Assembly: GCF_963966145.1 (NCBI RefSeq)
Contig: NC_091049.1
Coordinates: 27,094,001-27,158,000, forward strand
Direction of reading: 5' to 3'
Source: Tenebrio molitor
Taxonomy: Eukaryota > Arthropoda > Insecta > Coleoptera > Tenebrionidae
Length of the DNA: 64,000 bases
Shown: one piece after another, positions 1 through 11,330 of the stretch
Layout: every line of letters begins with the position of its first letter
Numbering within the stretch: the stretch's first letter is position 1
The notes under the pieces: model-generated
What the model was told of the DNA's origin: nothing
Databases searched by the model: none
The model's input: the letters and a program-made list of their open reading frames with translations, nothing else
Made by a program: the position numbers and the translations under genes

Positions 1-847
1 CTAAGCGATCCCATCGTTAAACACGTCGTATTTTCATTTCAAGCATTGAGCATGTTGTTGGTACTTTTACCAGCTATCTTGGGAACTTACTTTGCTGTTA
101 GTTGCGTCGATTTGATAACAATCAGAATTGAACATTTACAAAATTTTCTGGAAAACATTGAAGTACTACCACGTGGTTTACAAAAGAACCAGTTGAAGTG
201 GTGCGTCAAGTACCACGTTCGCATTTTGAGGTACTTGTTTCGCTCACCGTGACATGTCCAATACAGATTTCTTTTCAGTCTTACTGAAAAATTCAACGTT
301 TGTTTTGGCAGCCTCAATGCAGTACATTACGTTCTGTCCTCAATAATCCTAGGTATATTGAACCATCAAATCTTGCAAGTAAATCGTGTAGAAAGAGTTA
401 GTACCGTCTTCTGAACTTTATTTTGTATACTTCAGCAAATGGAGATTAAAGCAGTGATACATCTTCTGGGCTGGTTGGTCACTCTAAGTTTGTTATCCAG
501 TAGTGGACAAAACCTGATAGATCAGGTACTACTGCTATCCATAATAAACAATCCTATTCTAATTGATCTGCTTATAGAGTACCTCGATATCTCAAGTACT
601 CTACTGCTTAAACTGGTACGAATACGATGCCGAATTGAATTTCTACATAAGGGTGATGATGATGAGGTCACAAAAACCGCTTGGTGTCAAAGCCGGAATT
701 TTTTATGTTTATTCGTTCGAGTTTTTTCTAACTGTGAGCACTTCAACATATTATTTCTTAAACTGCGATTTCTTTTCACAGATTTTGCAAGCCTCGTATA
801 CGTATATGACAATTTTAACGCAAATTGATAACAGCCACTGGAACTAA
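1..847 (+). CDS. OR-1: odorant receptor, 5' part outside window
   Basis: 7tm_6 insect odorant receptor, predicted ligand-gated channel subunit of olfactory neurons. Exons 1(partial)..230, 279..378, 436..525, 578..733, 782..847. Every junction is GT-AG and the frame closes across all of them, ending at TAA 845-847. The window starts inside exon 1, at the end of the third or fourth membrane segment (LSDPIVKHVVFSFQ). Exon 3 carries the helix AVIHLLGWLVTLSLLSSSGQ followed by LID, typical of the region before the last membrane segment. Exon 4 has YCLNWYEYDAEL, and exon 5 ends ASYTYMTILTQ. It is closely similar to OR-2, which lies convergent on the other strand with identical exon sizes. No stop or frameshift is seen in the visible part; the 5' half cannot be judged. 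Confidence 0.85.
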
Positions 848-1474
848 ATAAAGCAACAAAACGGACATTTCCACAAGATTTTGCACGAAATTTGCAGAGA
901 ACAAATTTCAAGGTCACCATATCACTAAGTAGACGCTAATAATAACAATAATGTTGAAACGCATAATTTAACACTTTACTTCCGCACTTACCGCTGTTGT
1001 TAATATTAGTACTTTGTAATCTTTGAAAAATAACATAATTTCAAAGGAAAATGTTCTTTTATTTAAAGTAATCTTCAGCTTTCGTGCAATCGATAGGTAA
1101 TTTTTTGGTCCTTCAAAACGGATAGACGGGTGGTGTAATGTGGCAAGAGTTGAAATTATTTAAATCAAGTGCCTGTAATTCTTGTTAAAATTCAAAGCAG
1201 CAAAAAACAAGGAGCTTTTTGACTTCAAATTCAAAATGTCATTTGAACCAGAAAAATTCTTGGTGACGAAAACTTAAAATGAATAATATCCCCAAAAAGC
1301 GCTCTGCGGGGATCACTCAAACTACACTTTTAAACAGGCTGGTTATACCGGGTGACTTTTAGACAAATTTAGTGGGTTGGCACTCCCGAATAATTGGTAC
1401 GCCTAGTCATTTGCCAAAGAATTGTCTGTTGATTTGCTTTCTAGGTGAAGATTCTAGAAATAAATAATGACGAT
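848..1474. other. intergenic, no gene seen
   Basis: AT-rich sequence 3' of OR-1. I see no exon, tRNA-like box or clear repeat in it. Confidence 0.4.
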
Positions 1475-2290
1475 ATGTATTTCCATACCTCCCTCTGTGT
1501 TCTTATTTCCTTTATCTGGTTCTCCTCCCTTTCCCTCTTCTGCTTCTTCTCTCTCTACATCTCAGTCTGTATTTTCTTTTCGCTTCCAGGAATCTGCTTC
1601 TGTCGATCTTGTTCCTCCTCCATTCTCTCTCTTCGCCTCTGCATTTTCCACCTTGTCTTTGGATTTTCTTTTCCCATCCCCTCTCTCCTGTTCCCGATTT
1701 CTTGCCTCTCTTTCTCCTATTCATCCGTTGAAGTTCCCTCCCCCGAGCATGCATTCTTCCCTGTCCTCCTTCATTGTGTCTTCGACCCGTCTTGCTGTTG
1801 TCTTCATCTCTTTGCTGGAAACTGTTATTATTTTCCACCACTCGTTGCCTATATGAACGTTTCTTTTCCTGCATCCTTCTTCTTCCCCCCTTTCTTGTCG
1901 CTTTTCTTCAATCCCCAATTTCACCCCTATTATTATTCCCCCTACAGCTCTTCTCTTTTTCTTTTTCTTTTTGCCCATTGCCCTTCCCATTTGTACTCTT
2001 TCGGTAGTTCCTTTTCTATTTTTTTCCAGCTCCGTTCCTCAACCCAATTTTCCACCAGACCCACTATCTCGGATTGTCGTACGTAGCCCCAAAATTCTTC
2101 CCCTTTTTTGCTTAGTCCCGCTACGTTACCTTTCGTATCTTCTTTCTTGTGTTCCCCTTTGTGCTTCTTTTCCGGTTTCCCTTTTCTTTGTCCATTTCCA
2201 TTGTCTCCGTTTCCTCCATCCTATCTTCCTCCCTCTACTGAAAAAACTCTAGTCTCCCCCTTTCTTCATTCCATCTTCGCTCCCATGTTG
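1475..2290 (+). repeat. ~800-bp polypyrimidine-rich tract
   Basis: The plus strand is overwhelmingly C and T for about 800 bases without a fixed repeat unit. It lies between the 3' ends of the convergent OR-1 and OR-2. Long open frames rich in Phe and Ser on the plus strand, and Arg/Glu/Lys on the minus, are a by-product of base bias and not likely genes. Confidence 0.7.
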
Positions 2291-2383
2291 GCAGCAGTGA
2301 GAGTGAGTGACTTTTAAGATCTCATCAGAATCATATAGACGTCTTTTTGGGGCCTCTAGGAGATCGGTACCATGATAAGAATT
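2275..2383 (-). pseudogene. OR exon-4 fragment (OR-3 lineage)
   Basis: The minus strand reads SWYRSP followed by a degraded match to OR-3 exon 4, ending in the same CACTGCTGCCAACATGGGAG stretch. In-frame stops are present and no other exon lies nearby. It is an orphan remnant. Its intact Trp codon at SWY supports the view that the TAG at the matching place in OR-3 is a nonsense mutation. Confidence 0.65.
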
Positions 2384-2871
2384 TAACCACGGCGGTACTG
2401 CAGAGAGTACGCTCTGGAATTACGTCCAACAATTGAACAGTGAAACTTTTAGAGTGGAAAATGGTTTGAAACCAAAATTAAATATGTAAATGCTATAGAT
2501 AAGCTACATCGCATATCTAGTAACTATATCCATTAAGAATTCTGTTTTGTAGCTTTGTGCGCGACCACAAGTACCAAAAACCTGAAGGAATACAAATATT
2601 AACAAGAAGTAGAGATTCCCATATCACCCAAGCTATGTGTCCGGTTCGAAGGATCAAGAAGTGATCAATTGTACGAAAGCCGGAGATTACTTCAAATAAA
2701 ACAAAAGTTTTCTTTGCAATTATATTAGTTTTTAAAAACTACAAAGTTCTGATATTAGCAACAGAGGTAAGTGCGCAAGTCAATAATTCTTAAATTATAC
2801 ATTTTAATATTATATTAGTTTTCGAAATTTTGTGCAGAATCTTGTGCGAAATGTCCGTTTTGTTACTTCAT
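2384..2871. other. intergenic, no gene seen
   Basis: AT-rich DNA between the orphan OR exon and the 3' end of OR-2. Nothing recognisable. Confidence 0.4.
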
Positions 2872-4312
2872 TTAGTTCCAGTGCCTGTTATCAATTTGCG
2901 TCAAAATTGTCATGTACGTATACGAAGCTTGCAAAATCTGTAAACATAAATTTAAATCTGAGAAATAATATGTTGTGGTACTCACTGTTAAAAGAAACTC
3001 GAACGAATATACATTAAAAATTCCGGCTTTGACACCAAGCGACGTTTGTGACCTCATCATCATCATCTTTATGTATAAATTCAATTTGGCATCGTATTCG
3101 TACCAGCTTAAGGAATAGAGTACTTGAGATATTGAAGTACTCTATGATGAGAACAGTTAGAACACGATTCTTAATTACGGATAGCAGAAATACCTCATCT
3201 ATCAGGGTTTGTCCACTATTGGATAACAAACCTAAAGTGACTAGCCAGCCCAAAAGATGTATCACTGCTTTAATCTCCATTTGCTGGAGTAGAGAAAATA
3301 AAATTCAGACGACGGTACTAACTCTTTATACAGTATTTACTTGCAAGATTTGATGGTTTAATATACCTAGGATTATTGAGGACAGAACGTAATGTACTGC
3401 ATTGAGACTGCCAAAACAATCGTTGAATTTTTCAGTAAGTCTGGAAACAAATCAATATTGAACATGTCACGGTGAGTGAAACTAGTACCTCAAAATGCAA
3501 ACGTGGTACTGAACCGACCACTTCAACTTGTTCTTCTTTAAGTCACGTGGTAATACCTCAATATTTTCCAGAAGATTTTGTAAATGTTCGATTCTGATTG
3601 TTATCAAATCTACACAAGTAACAGTAAAGTAAGTTCCCAAGATAGCTGGTAAGAGTACCAACAACATGCTACACGCTTGAAATGAAAATACGATGTGTTT
3701 AATAATGGGAGCGCTTAGATCGAAAGGTACCCACACGGGTGCCAGAAAACCACACACATCCCTTGCATTCTGTTCGTCGTATTTTCTTCTGCAGTACGGC
3801 TCTTCGAGGTAGCTTACAGCCGAATAGACTATTAAACCGACGACGCAATAGCCGTACAAGAGTTTAACGCGTTTGTCATGCGTTTTCTTGAATTGTTCTA
3901 AATTTTCGGGTTCTCCAAATTGTCGAAAATTTTCAAGATCTTTAGTAAAGTCAACAATTTCGTTAACTTGCTTAAAATATAACAGAAACAAGTAAGAGAG
4001 AAAGATTCCTATGAACAACACCACAATGCTCTCGGTGAAATCAATATTCGTGTTGCCTAAAACTACCTCCGAAAATTTAGGGGAAATGTTTCGACATATC
4101 TCCAACTTACTCAGATATTGTACAAACACATGTGCTCCTGTTGCAAATCCAAACCAAGTGGTTGGGCAATATAATAAAATTGTTTTCAACATTTCACACA
4201 CTGTCACATATTCGTTGTTTTGAGGCCACATGCGATGAAATCTTAACAATGCTATGACTGCTTGAGGGAAGTGATGCACTTTTTGAGCTTGTTGATCTCT
4301 CTCTGTGTCCAT
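2872..4312 (-). CDS. OR-2: intact odorant receptor, 411 aa
   Basis: Five exons on the minus strand: 4312..3489, 3440..3341, 3283..3194, 3141..2986, 2937..2872 (824/100/90/156/66 nt). All introns are GT-AG and 48-57 bp. The start is ATG at 4312 (MDTERDQQAQKVHHF); the two TTG codons upstream are not starts. Exon 1 holds the N-terminal cytoplasmic segment (FPQAVIALLRFHRMWPQN) and four hydrophobic segments. Later exons give FNDCFGSLNAVHYVLSS, the LLGWLVTLGLLSNSGQ helix and LIDE, SLSWYEYDAKL, and the C-terminal SYTYMTILTQID. Length fits insect ORs (about 370-420 aa). Stop is TAA at 2872-2874. It is an inverted paralogue of OR-1. The ligand is unknown. Confidence 0.9.
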
Positions 4313-4687
4313 GTTCAACAAGTCATGTTGAATGAATAAGTGGGGAGTATCGTGTTTTCAGCGGAAAAGAGCTTAGTTCAAATATCGTTAAAAACTGCTA
4401 AAATAGATTTAAGAGTGTGTATGTGTTGGTCGAGGGCGAGTATTCACACTTAGTTAAGGGTTATATTTATTACAGTTACTAAGTCTGCGACTTGGAATCT
4501 ACAAACTGAAGTGGATCGTGAAATTACACGTTGAAAAAGAATAATGCGTTCTGCGACTGCTTGAAATAATGAAATCTTTAGCCCATTATTTTTGTTGGTG
4601 TAAGTTCAGTCCAGTAAGCCAAAAAAGTTGAATAACTAGTATAATACGGTGCGGACGGCGAATACGAATTTGGTCGATACGATCCAG
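4313..4687. promoter_or_regulatory. OR-2 upstream flank
   Basis: The 5' flank of OR-2. The promoter must lie here, but I see no convincing TATA/initiator pair. Confidence 0.25.
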
Positions 4688-5035
4688 TGTGCCACCTATC
4701 GGTGCTGCCGTGAATTCAGCACCAATTCCTCCCTGAAGGGGAGCGGGCTGCTGAGGCTTTCCAGAGCCTTTTCAGCCACAGTGACGGGAAGATTCGGGAT
4801 GGGTACACGGTGAGGGTGGGTGCGGAAGGAAGATGGTAGGTACTAAGAGATTGCCTTATCTGCGAAATGAGACCTGTGCTCATACCACGATGTGATGGTG
4901 TGGGGAAACCTCTGAAAAAAACCCACACCAGGTCAGGTGGCTCCGGGGTTAGAACCTGGGACCTTCCGAATGCAAAGTGGCGCGCTAGGCGCTTGGCCAC
5001 AGTGCGTGGTAATTCCCACCACAATCGCATTGTAT
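4688..5035 (-). mobile_element. tRNA-derived SINE-like element
   Basis: On the minus strand a head beginning near 5030 has a polymerase III A-box-like TGGCCAAGCGCC (4988-4999) and a B-box GGTTCTAACCC (4946-4956), about 35 nt apart as in tRNA promoters. It cannot fold as a normal tRNA. The GC-rich body runs down to about 4690. TSDs were not resolved, so the ends are approximate. Confidence 0.5.
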
Positions 5036-5541
5036 TAAAGATAACTCTTCTTTTACCCGAACCAGAACTGTGATGGGTAACGATAGCGCTTTCTTCCTCA
5101 GCTGGAGCTTAAAGATTCTGTCGCTGTAATATTTTCACGTTAGCTGAACTGGGTACTGTTTTGGTGCCTCTTTTAGTTTCGAAGGATTTTTAGAAATTCA
5201 AGAGGAACATTCGACAGAAGAAACTGTCTTAAAGCTAATGCTCATTTCTTATTCGCAAACTGCAAAACGTTCTCCTACTGTTTTTTTTTTTAACAAAACA
5301 AATATTCAGATTGTTCGGATTGTTCGTTTTGTAATTATCTTAAATTTCGCAGAGTGTTCTAGTTTTTCAACTAAATTGTTTGAAAGTCGATTCGTGACAT
5401 ACTAAAATAGTTGTCGCTTCATGAACCACCAGAGACAGTTGAGTAATTATAATTATTACAAAATCGAACGTTTGTCGATTACTTAAAACATTGATACCCT
5501 AACTTCTTGAATAATAAACTTCTGTCTGGAAGTGACGTAAA
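5036..5541. other. intergenic, no gene seen
   Basis: AT-rich sequence with a short T-run near 5281; no exon or repeat recognised. Confidence 0.4.
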
Positions 5542-5703
5542 ATGTTTTTGTCAGATTTCGGGAACTCTCCATTAATAAACACTAACAATGATCGTCGCTT
5601 TCTGTCGGCAATTTGCTTCACAGATGAATGCACTTTTACACTAAATAACGAATCAAATGTTGAAAACCGCCATATTGGCCTCAGCAACATTTCATACATT
5701 GTT
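5542..5703 (+). pseudogene. Tc1/mariner-like transposase fragment
   Basis: Reads NDRRFLSAICFTDECTFTLNN and then a degraded NVENRHIG stretch. This matches the second catalytic block (F-[ST]-DE-x-F-x-LN) of mariner-like DDE transposases. Only about 50 aa are present and the remaining domains are missing. A sister fragment lies at 20430-20700. Confidence 0.6.
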
Positions 5704-6095
5704 GTTTTTAGAATAAAAATCTCTATCAGAATTACTAAAAAAAGTATGTGTTCCGCAAACTCAAATATTTCTGGCTGTACAGTGTCTACAGGAAAATCGT
5801 ATTTTTCGACCTAGAAATGTGAACAGGTGTCAAGAGCGTACGCCATGGGTGTTAGACCTCGGGCCCTAGAGATTGTGGACAAAAACCCGTCAACAAGTAC
5901 CCGCTAGTTAACTCGTGAATTTCAGATTTCTCAGTTTGTGGTATGTCTCACAAGCACCCCTATCGTGTTCAGCGGGTGCAAGCATTGCAACCAAACGATT
6001 CATTCCATTTTTGCTTTATCTTCTTACGTCTTGATGTTCAACAACAAAGTGAAGTACGAATAGGCCGAACTGATGACCTAGAAGCACCAGATGAC

Positions 6096-8571
6096 TAGAG
6101 CGCGGATTAATAAGCATAAAAAAACACAAAATAAGCGCTTAAATAAGCATAAAAATTTTAGAAAATAAGCATAAAAAATGGCATAAAATTTTAAAATAAG
6201 CTCAAAGGTTACAGTAAATAATTAGTTCAAAACTCAATGAATAAATTGATATATTAAATATTTACTTGTTTATTATCTCAAAACTAAAATTAACTCAAAC
6301 ATAAAATAAAACAATTGCTAAAAATACTAAAGCATAGAGTGACAGATCTAAAAAAGACACTTTTCTATCTATTCACTTTACGCAGAATCATTTCTAAATG
6401 AACTAATAATCAGGTGTTTTTCTAAATTTTCAACTGAAAATCCCATTCTTCTGTCGGTAAGAACATTTTTGAAGAAAGAAAAACTTCGTTCGACCTCCAC
6501 ACTAGTAATGGGAGCGTTTTTAAATTTCGGAATAATATTAATAGGTACATCTATCGTCAGATTTTCAAGAATGTCTCCTTTTATGACTTTTGATATTTTT
6601 TTCAAAATCATTAATCCTTCATTCTTAGTTAAAACTTTATTCATTTTTTTTGAAACAGCATTACCAAAAGGTCCTCTTACTTTTGCGACTTCTTTTTCAA
6701 AATTTTCTATTATTTCAACCGATTCTACCAAAGGAAGATCCCTCGATTCCAGCTTTTTTATGGCTTCGACAATGAAACTGTAGTTAGTCTTGATAAATGC
6801 CAAGTTTTTTTTAACTGTTTCATTTTTTAAGACTTTTTGACATTTTGTAACTGCTTCAGAAGTGGATGGTGAAAATTCTAACACAATTTCCTTGAAGGAA
6901 TCAAAATGATCGGCATAATAACAAGCAGCAGCCAGCCATGTACCCCACCTTGTTAAAATGGGTTCAGGGGGAAGTGGTACGTTTGGCATTTTTTCTCGAA
7001 ATATTTGAACTCTCAAGGGAGCCTTTAAGAAAATTTTCTTTCCAGCACTGATTAAAGTATTTACCAGTGGAAACTGCATCCTAATAGTTTCCGCCACACG
7101 ATTGAGCCCGTGTGCTAGACAAGTGCAGTGGGTTAAATTTTCATAAAAGATTTTTAAATTGGAATATGTTTTCACCATATAGGCAGCAGCGTCGGAAAGC
7201 ATCAGCAATATTTTCTTGTTTGGTACAGGGTTTGGCAAAAAGAAGTTTGTTAATCCTTCATTGATGAATCGAGTAACAGTATTGTTGTTAGTTTGTTCTA
7301 ACTGCTTAGAACTAATTAAAAACGCTTTTGATGCACAATTTTCATCCAATACTCCAATCATTAAATGAGCTATGTATCGTCCACAAGAATCTGTGGTTTC
7401 ATCTACACAGAACCATATATAATTATTTGCAATTATCTTCTTTATTTCTTCGATTACATTTTTGTAAACTAAGTCGACATAGCTTTTGCGAAGGGTTGAT
7501 TCTGCAGGAACATGTCTGCCAGTGTATTTTTGTAAAAAACTTTTAAATACATTGTTATTCAGTTTTGTTAGAGGTATATTAGAAGATACCATCGAATTAC
7601 ATAAATCAAAGTAAAATTCTTGTTCATCTGTTACTGAGCTACAAGCTAACGACTGGGTAATGGTCTGTTGTTTACTTCCACTTTTTAATTTTTTCAAATT
7701 TTCTTTATGAATTGTAGTTTTAAGATGCTGCATTATATTGTATTTCTTTTCACAATTGATCTACAAAATAATACATTGGCAAAATAATTTTCAGATCTAA
7801 TCCAAAAATCTTACCGTTTTGAGGCGCACTTGACAAATTAATTTGCAGTTTTCATATCTTAATTCGGAGTGACCTCGTATCCAATCGTCGACGGAAGGTT
7901 TAGCTTTGGGCATTTTTCAAAAAGTAGGTACACGCAAAACACCAACGTACACACTAAAAATACGCTCGAGGTATGTTACCAGATAAAGAACCAAATAAAC
8001 ACTAAACTAAGAAATGATCTTCCGCAATGTTCCAGTAAAACAAAAAAAAATAACAGGCGAATTTCTATCCAATCCGGGAAGGGCGGCGGCATGAACTTCA
8101 CAAGTTTTCCCAGAATTGCGTCGGGAGTTTTATTTGTATGGAACAAAAAAATGACATGGGAAGTCATAAAATTGGTTCACAGAGAAAGCCGGTCGCAAGC
8201 GGTGTCTCATCAAACAGGGGTGTAATCTATAAAATAATAAGACTAAATATTGATGGGCCAATGCGGATCTGAATTACACGCGACAACTGGTGATTTACGA
8301 CCTGCAATAGCCTTTGATAATGCCGATTTAGATTCTGAATTTACCTTCTTGTCAGCAACCTTGTCAAAACGTAAATTTGCACCAAAATTCCTGAAATATG
8401 CACCAAAATGGCACGAAAAAAATTAATATGCATGAAAATGAAAAATAAGCAAATAAGCTTAAAAAAAATTGTTCATTCTTTTTTTTTTGTCGTAGTTTAT
8501 ATATATACAAAGTTTTAACGCTGTGCCATTAAGAATTATCAATGGCATAATACCTAGGAATCCGCGCTCTA
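6096..8571 (-). mobile_element. complete hAT-superfamily DNA transposon, 2,476 bp
   Basis: Ends are perfect 13-bp TIRs TAGAGCGCGGATT (6096-6108 and, inverted, 8559-8571), flanked by the 8-bp TSD CAGATGAC at 6088-6095 and 8572-8579. Eight-bp TSDs and YA-R-N-G type termini are hAT hallmarks. Subterminal regions on both sides are rich in short AATAAGCATAAA-like motifs (about 6109-6220 and 8380-8470), a plausible transposase-binding array. The element carries one spliced transposase gene in the same orientation as its OR host, sitting in the last intron of OR-3. Perfect TIRs, perfect TSD and an open coding frame suggest a young insertion. Confidence 0.92.
6378..7913 (-). CDS. hAT transposase (CGGBP1-like zinc finger), 493 aa
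   Basis: Two exons, 7913..7815 and 7760..6378, with a 54-bp GT-AG intron; start ATG 7913 (MPKAKPSVDDWIRGH). The N-terminal zinc finger is C-x4-C ... C ... H-x4-5-H spread across the intron (ENCKLICQ, INCEKKYN, MQHLKTTIH), as in CGGBP1/BED-like hAT proteins. RNaseH-like core: VDETTDS (Asp near residue 153), LSDAAAYM (Asp near 223), CTCLAHGLNR (CxxH motif near 245-252), TRWGTW (near 303). The C-terminal SVEVERSFSFFKNVLTDRR (catalytic Glu near 457) is the hAT dimerisation block. No stop or frameshift is seen. Predicted to cut and paste its own element in the nucleus. Confidence 0.88.
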
Positions 8572-10337
8572 CAGATGACACTTCAACTAATGAGTAATCG
8601 GTGACTCACTCTTAAGAACGTCGGAAACGACATGACTCCCATGTTGGCAGCAGTGAGAGTCAGTGCCTTCTGGCATCTCATCAGAATCATGTGGACATCT
8701 TTTTGGACGTCTCCAGGAGCTCGGTACTACGATACAAAATAAATATCTTTAGCTACAGCGATACTCTACAATGTACAAAATTCAAAAATGAAGTCGATTT
8801 AGTCTAAGAAAGTACCTCGTCAATGAGGATTTGGCCGTAGAAGCAGATCAGCAGTAGAAGTACCAACCAACCGAGCAAGTGCAAAACAAATCTCAAAGAA
8901 TCGTTGAAATTGTCGACGATGAGTATTTCAAAACCGAGGGCACTTATTACGAGAGATGTGAGGGTCAAATGGAGTATCATCATGGTGCTGAAGGCTTCGT
9001 TGGTTTTGTCCCAGTACGTGCGATTGTGAAGTATTTGGAGTTCAATGGGAAAATACGATACATACATTGTTGTCAACATTGTTTTAGTATATGTACTCAC
9101 TTGATTATTTTGATGTGGTACAAGACAATTTGTCGTACACTCTTTTCGATATCTTCTGGTTCTTCGTTGATGACCTTGTCCAAACGACGTATAAGTTTAC
9201 GACAGTATCTCAATTGAGTCAACACATGCATCATTAAACCCACCAGTGTCATAGATAAAACCACAACGTAATAAGTGATGATTCCGCAAGTATAAACTTG
9301 AATGGAATACGCGAGCGGGAAGAGTTTTCCCGAAACGTCGAAAGGATAAAAACAACGAGCCATTAGACCGCAAGGATCTCTCTCTCGATACAAATCAGAT
9401 TTATGTTGCAGTTTGCATTGGCTTCTTTCAACTAGTGGGGCAATGCAGTTCATCACGTTGCCAAAAAACCAATAAATGATGATCGCTGGAAAAGAGACAT
9501 GACACTCTTTGCTCTCTATTTTCTTGTTAGGACGTTTGGATTACCTTTGCTGTAATATTGGACTGTTTCGTCAGTCGCCACAATTTCCTCTTTGGGACAG
9601 AACTCTTCAAACTCACCGAGCTGTTCAATCAAAATGTTAACGTCTAGAATTTTCTCGAGGAAACAGTATCTCATGTAGATGCATCCTGCAAAATCGATAA
9701 GCGCAATGACTCGTTGAATAAGAGCGTCGTAACCGTCAGATTCCATAAATGTCGTCCTCACGATACCGTTGAAAACAGTCCAAGCGCTGAAATAAATAAT
9801 CAACAGCAGGGACAAACTCTTGAGGTTGTACCCGAGTGTCACGTGACCGTTTGGTGGCCACATCATTATTACTCTCAAGGTTAAGATGTTGAAACTTAGG
9901 TGCTTGGTTTCGGACATGGTGGTCTAACAAATGAGGAGTTTGCATCGATGGATGCGATGTTTCAATCGTAGTTCTGAAAGGGTGTAATTGTATTTGAATA
10001 CTTGAGTGTGTTCCGCTTTGATTTGATATGTCTTTGGCGTCCACTTTTTATTGACCTTCTGTCTCTTTTATATTTAAAGTGCTACTGCGTGCAGTGAAGG
10101 ACAAGAGAGGGACTTTTGTAAATTATTAAGAGATTGACATTTTGCACACCATCTACTTTGTCAACGGAAGCGATCAATTGCTGTTCTTATCCTTCTGAGT
10201 AGTTCTCTCACTTTGAGTCTAGTCCTTCTGGGAACAAATATTTATTTGGAAATGTGCAAACCTTCAGTGAAGATATCTAGAAATATGTGGACTCTTCTGC
10301 ACGACTACAACCAAATCTGTTCTACCAAAAAATTTTC

Positions 10338-10510
10338 TTATGCTTTCATATTTAGTGATAGAGTGAAGTACGAATATGCAGAACTTACGACCTAAAATAA
10401 GACAGTCAAGATGTTGATGAGTCACCGTCTTCACCTACTCTTAAGAAGGTGGCGAAGGCCATAATTCCCATGTTGGCGGCATTTAGTGTGAGACGTCATC
10501 AAGACCAGTT
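10338..10510 (-). pseudogene. OR fragment, last two exons (OR-3 lineage)
   Basis: Exon 5 is intact at 10391..10338 (VVSSAYSYFTLSLNMKA, stop TAA), with TTTTAG acceptor. The 3' half of exon 4 ends at 10439 (AANMGIMAFATFLR). Upstream of AANMG the exon decays with a deletion and stop, and no further exons follow because LINE sequence begins. It is paralogous to OR-3 exons 4-5 and keeps the short intron that in OR-3 received the hAT. Confidence 0.7.
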
Positions 10511-10559
10511 TTCCTGGATAAATTGATCATTTTCTTAAAGTCGGACAAAGTTACTTCTG

Positions 10560-11330
10560 GGTGAACAGCTAAGATTCCATCATCTAAATACCAAATTTTC
10601 AGTTGAGAATCCAGGAATAAAATAATTGGTTGAATGGCAAGACACTAAAAACAGAAGAAGAAATTAAATGATTACCGAAAAATAAAGTTGAAGGATTTCT
10701 ATAGCATTGATAAAGATAATGGTAAAGAAGTGGGGCATGACATTGCACTTCTTTTAGAATACGATCCAGTTCAACTGAGTTAAAGACGTTTTTGAAATCT
10801 AATGGAAGAAGAACTTTGCCACTGTTTTGGTCGTTATTCACAAAGGATCGTGTGGTATGAATTGCTGCTTCGCATACTAACTTAGTTGCGACTCCAAATT
10901 GGCGTGGCGATCGATATGAATTTACAAAATTACGACTTTGAAAACAGGTTTGAAGCCAATCTTCGTAAACAGTTTCCTATAGCGATCTGTCTAATTCTTC
11001 CATCTTTCTTATGAAGGGCACATAAATACGCACCATATAATAAATGACAAATTTCTGAAGGAAGTTGGGCAGACAATAAAAAATTGCACAGTTTTGTTAA
11101 AGCTCTTAGTGCCTGCTGACCTGCTTCACCCGCTGTCAAAGATAGGATGCTTTCAAGTATTGTGGTCTCATGCCATCTAAACCTGGTGAAGAACCGGCAG
11201 GAAAGGAATTGATAGCTTCTCGAACGTTTTGCTCGTTGACTGCTAAAGAAAAGTCTCCTGGTTTGAAGCCGTTTGGGAAAAATTGTTCGCGAGATGGTGA
11301 AGGATGCTTTTTTTTAATTCTTCAGCAACA
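10560..11330 (-). pseudogene. degraded non-LTR retrotransposon reverse transcriptase
   Basis: Minus-strand blocks in order: SFPAGSSPGLDGMRPQYL (about 11215-11160), TAGEAGQQALRALTKLCNFL then LPSEICHLLYGAYLCALHKKDGRIR (11139-10970), and LPLDFKNVFNSVELDRILKEV (about 10815-10750). These are RT fingers and palm blocks of an insect LINE, with D-F-K-N-x-F-N-S as the first catalytic Asp motif. Frameshifts and stops separate the blocks, and the YxDD and endonuclease parts are absent. Confidence 0.75.

Larger units (their letters stand above)
6024..9917 (-). pseudogene. OR-3: odorant receptor pseudogene split by a hAT
   Basis: Five exons on the minus strand: 9917..9545, 9485..9101, 9044..8816, 8765..8610, 6077..6024 (373/385/229/156/54 nt, 398 codons before stop). 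The frame closes across all of them. Exon 1 starts MSETKHLSFNILTLRVIMMW, exon 3 has the LLGWLVLLLLICFYGQ helix and LIDE, and exon 5 ends SSAYSYFTLLLN. Two lesions are visible. The acceptor before exon 3 reads AT (9046-9045) where AG is expected, with no other AG in the 56-bp intron. Exon 4 has an in-frame TAG (8729-8727) at the Trp of the SWY motif. The last intron holds a complete hAT transposon; without it and one TSD copy the intron would be 48 bp, like its neighbours. A distinct OR lineage from OR-1/2 and OR-4 to 11. Confidence 0.82.

Noticed and set aside
1445..2086. 213-codon Phe/Ser-rich frame in the pyrimidine tract
   Set aside because: Explained by base bias: several overlapping frames on both strands are open, with no domain, signal or splice support.
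4946..4999. possible tRNA gene
   Set aside because: A- and B-box-like motifs are present but no cloverleaf can be drawn; better read as a SINE head. The same applies to 40004-40077 and 40800-40945.
4716..5030. 104-codon minus-strand frame
   Set aside because: Lies inside the SINE-like element and runs over its polymerase III boxes; no family features.
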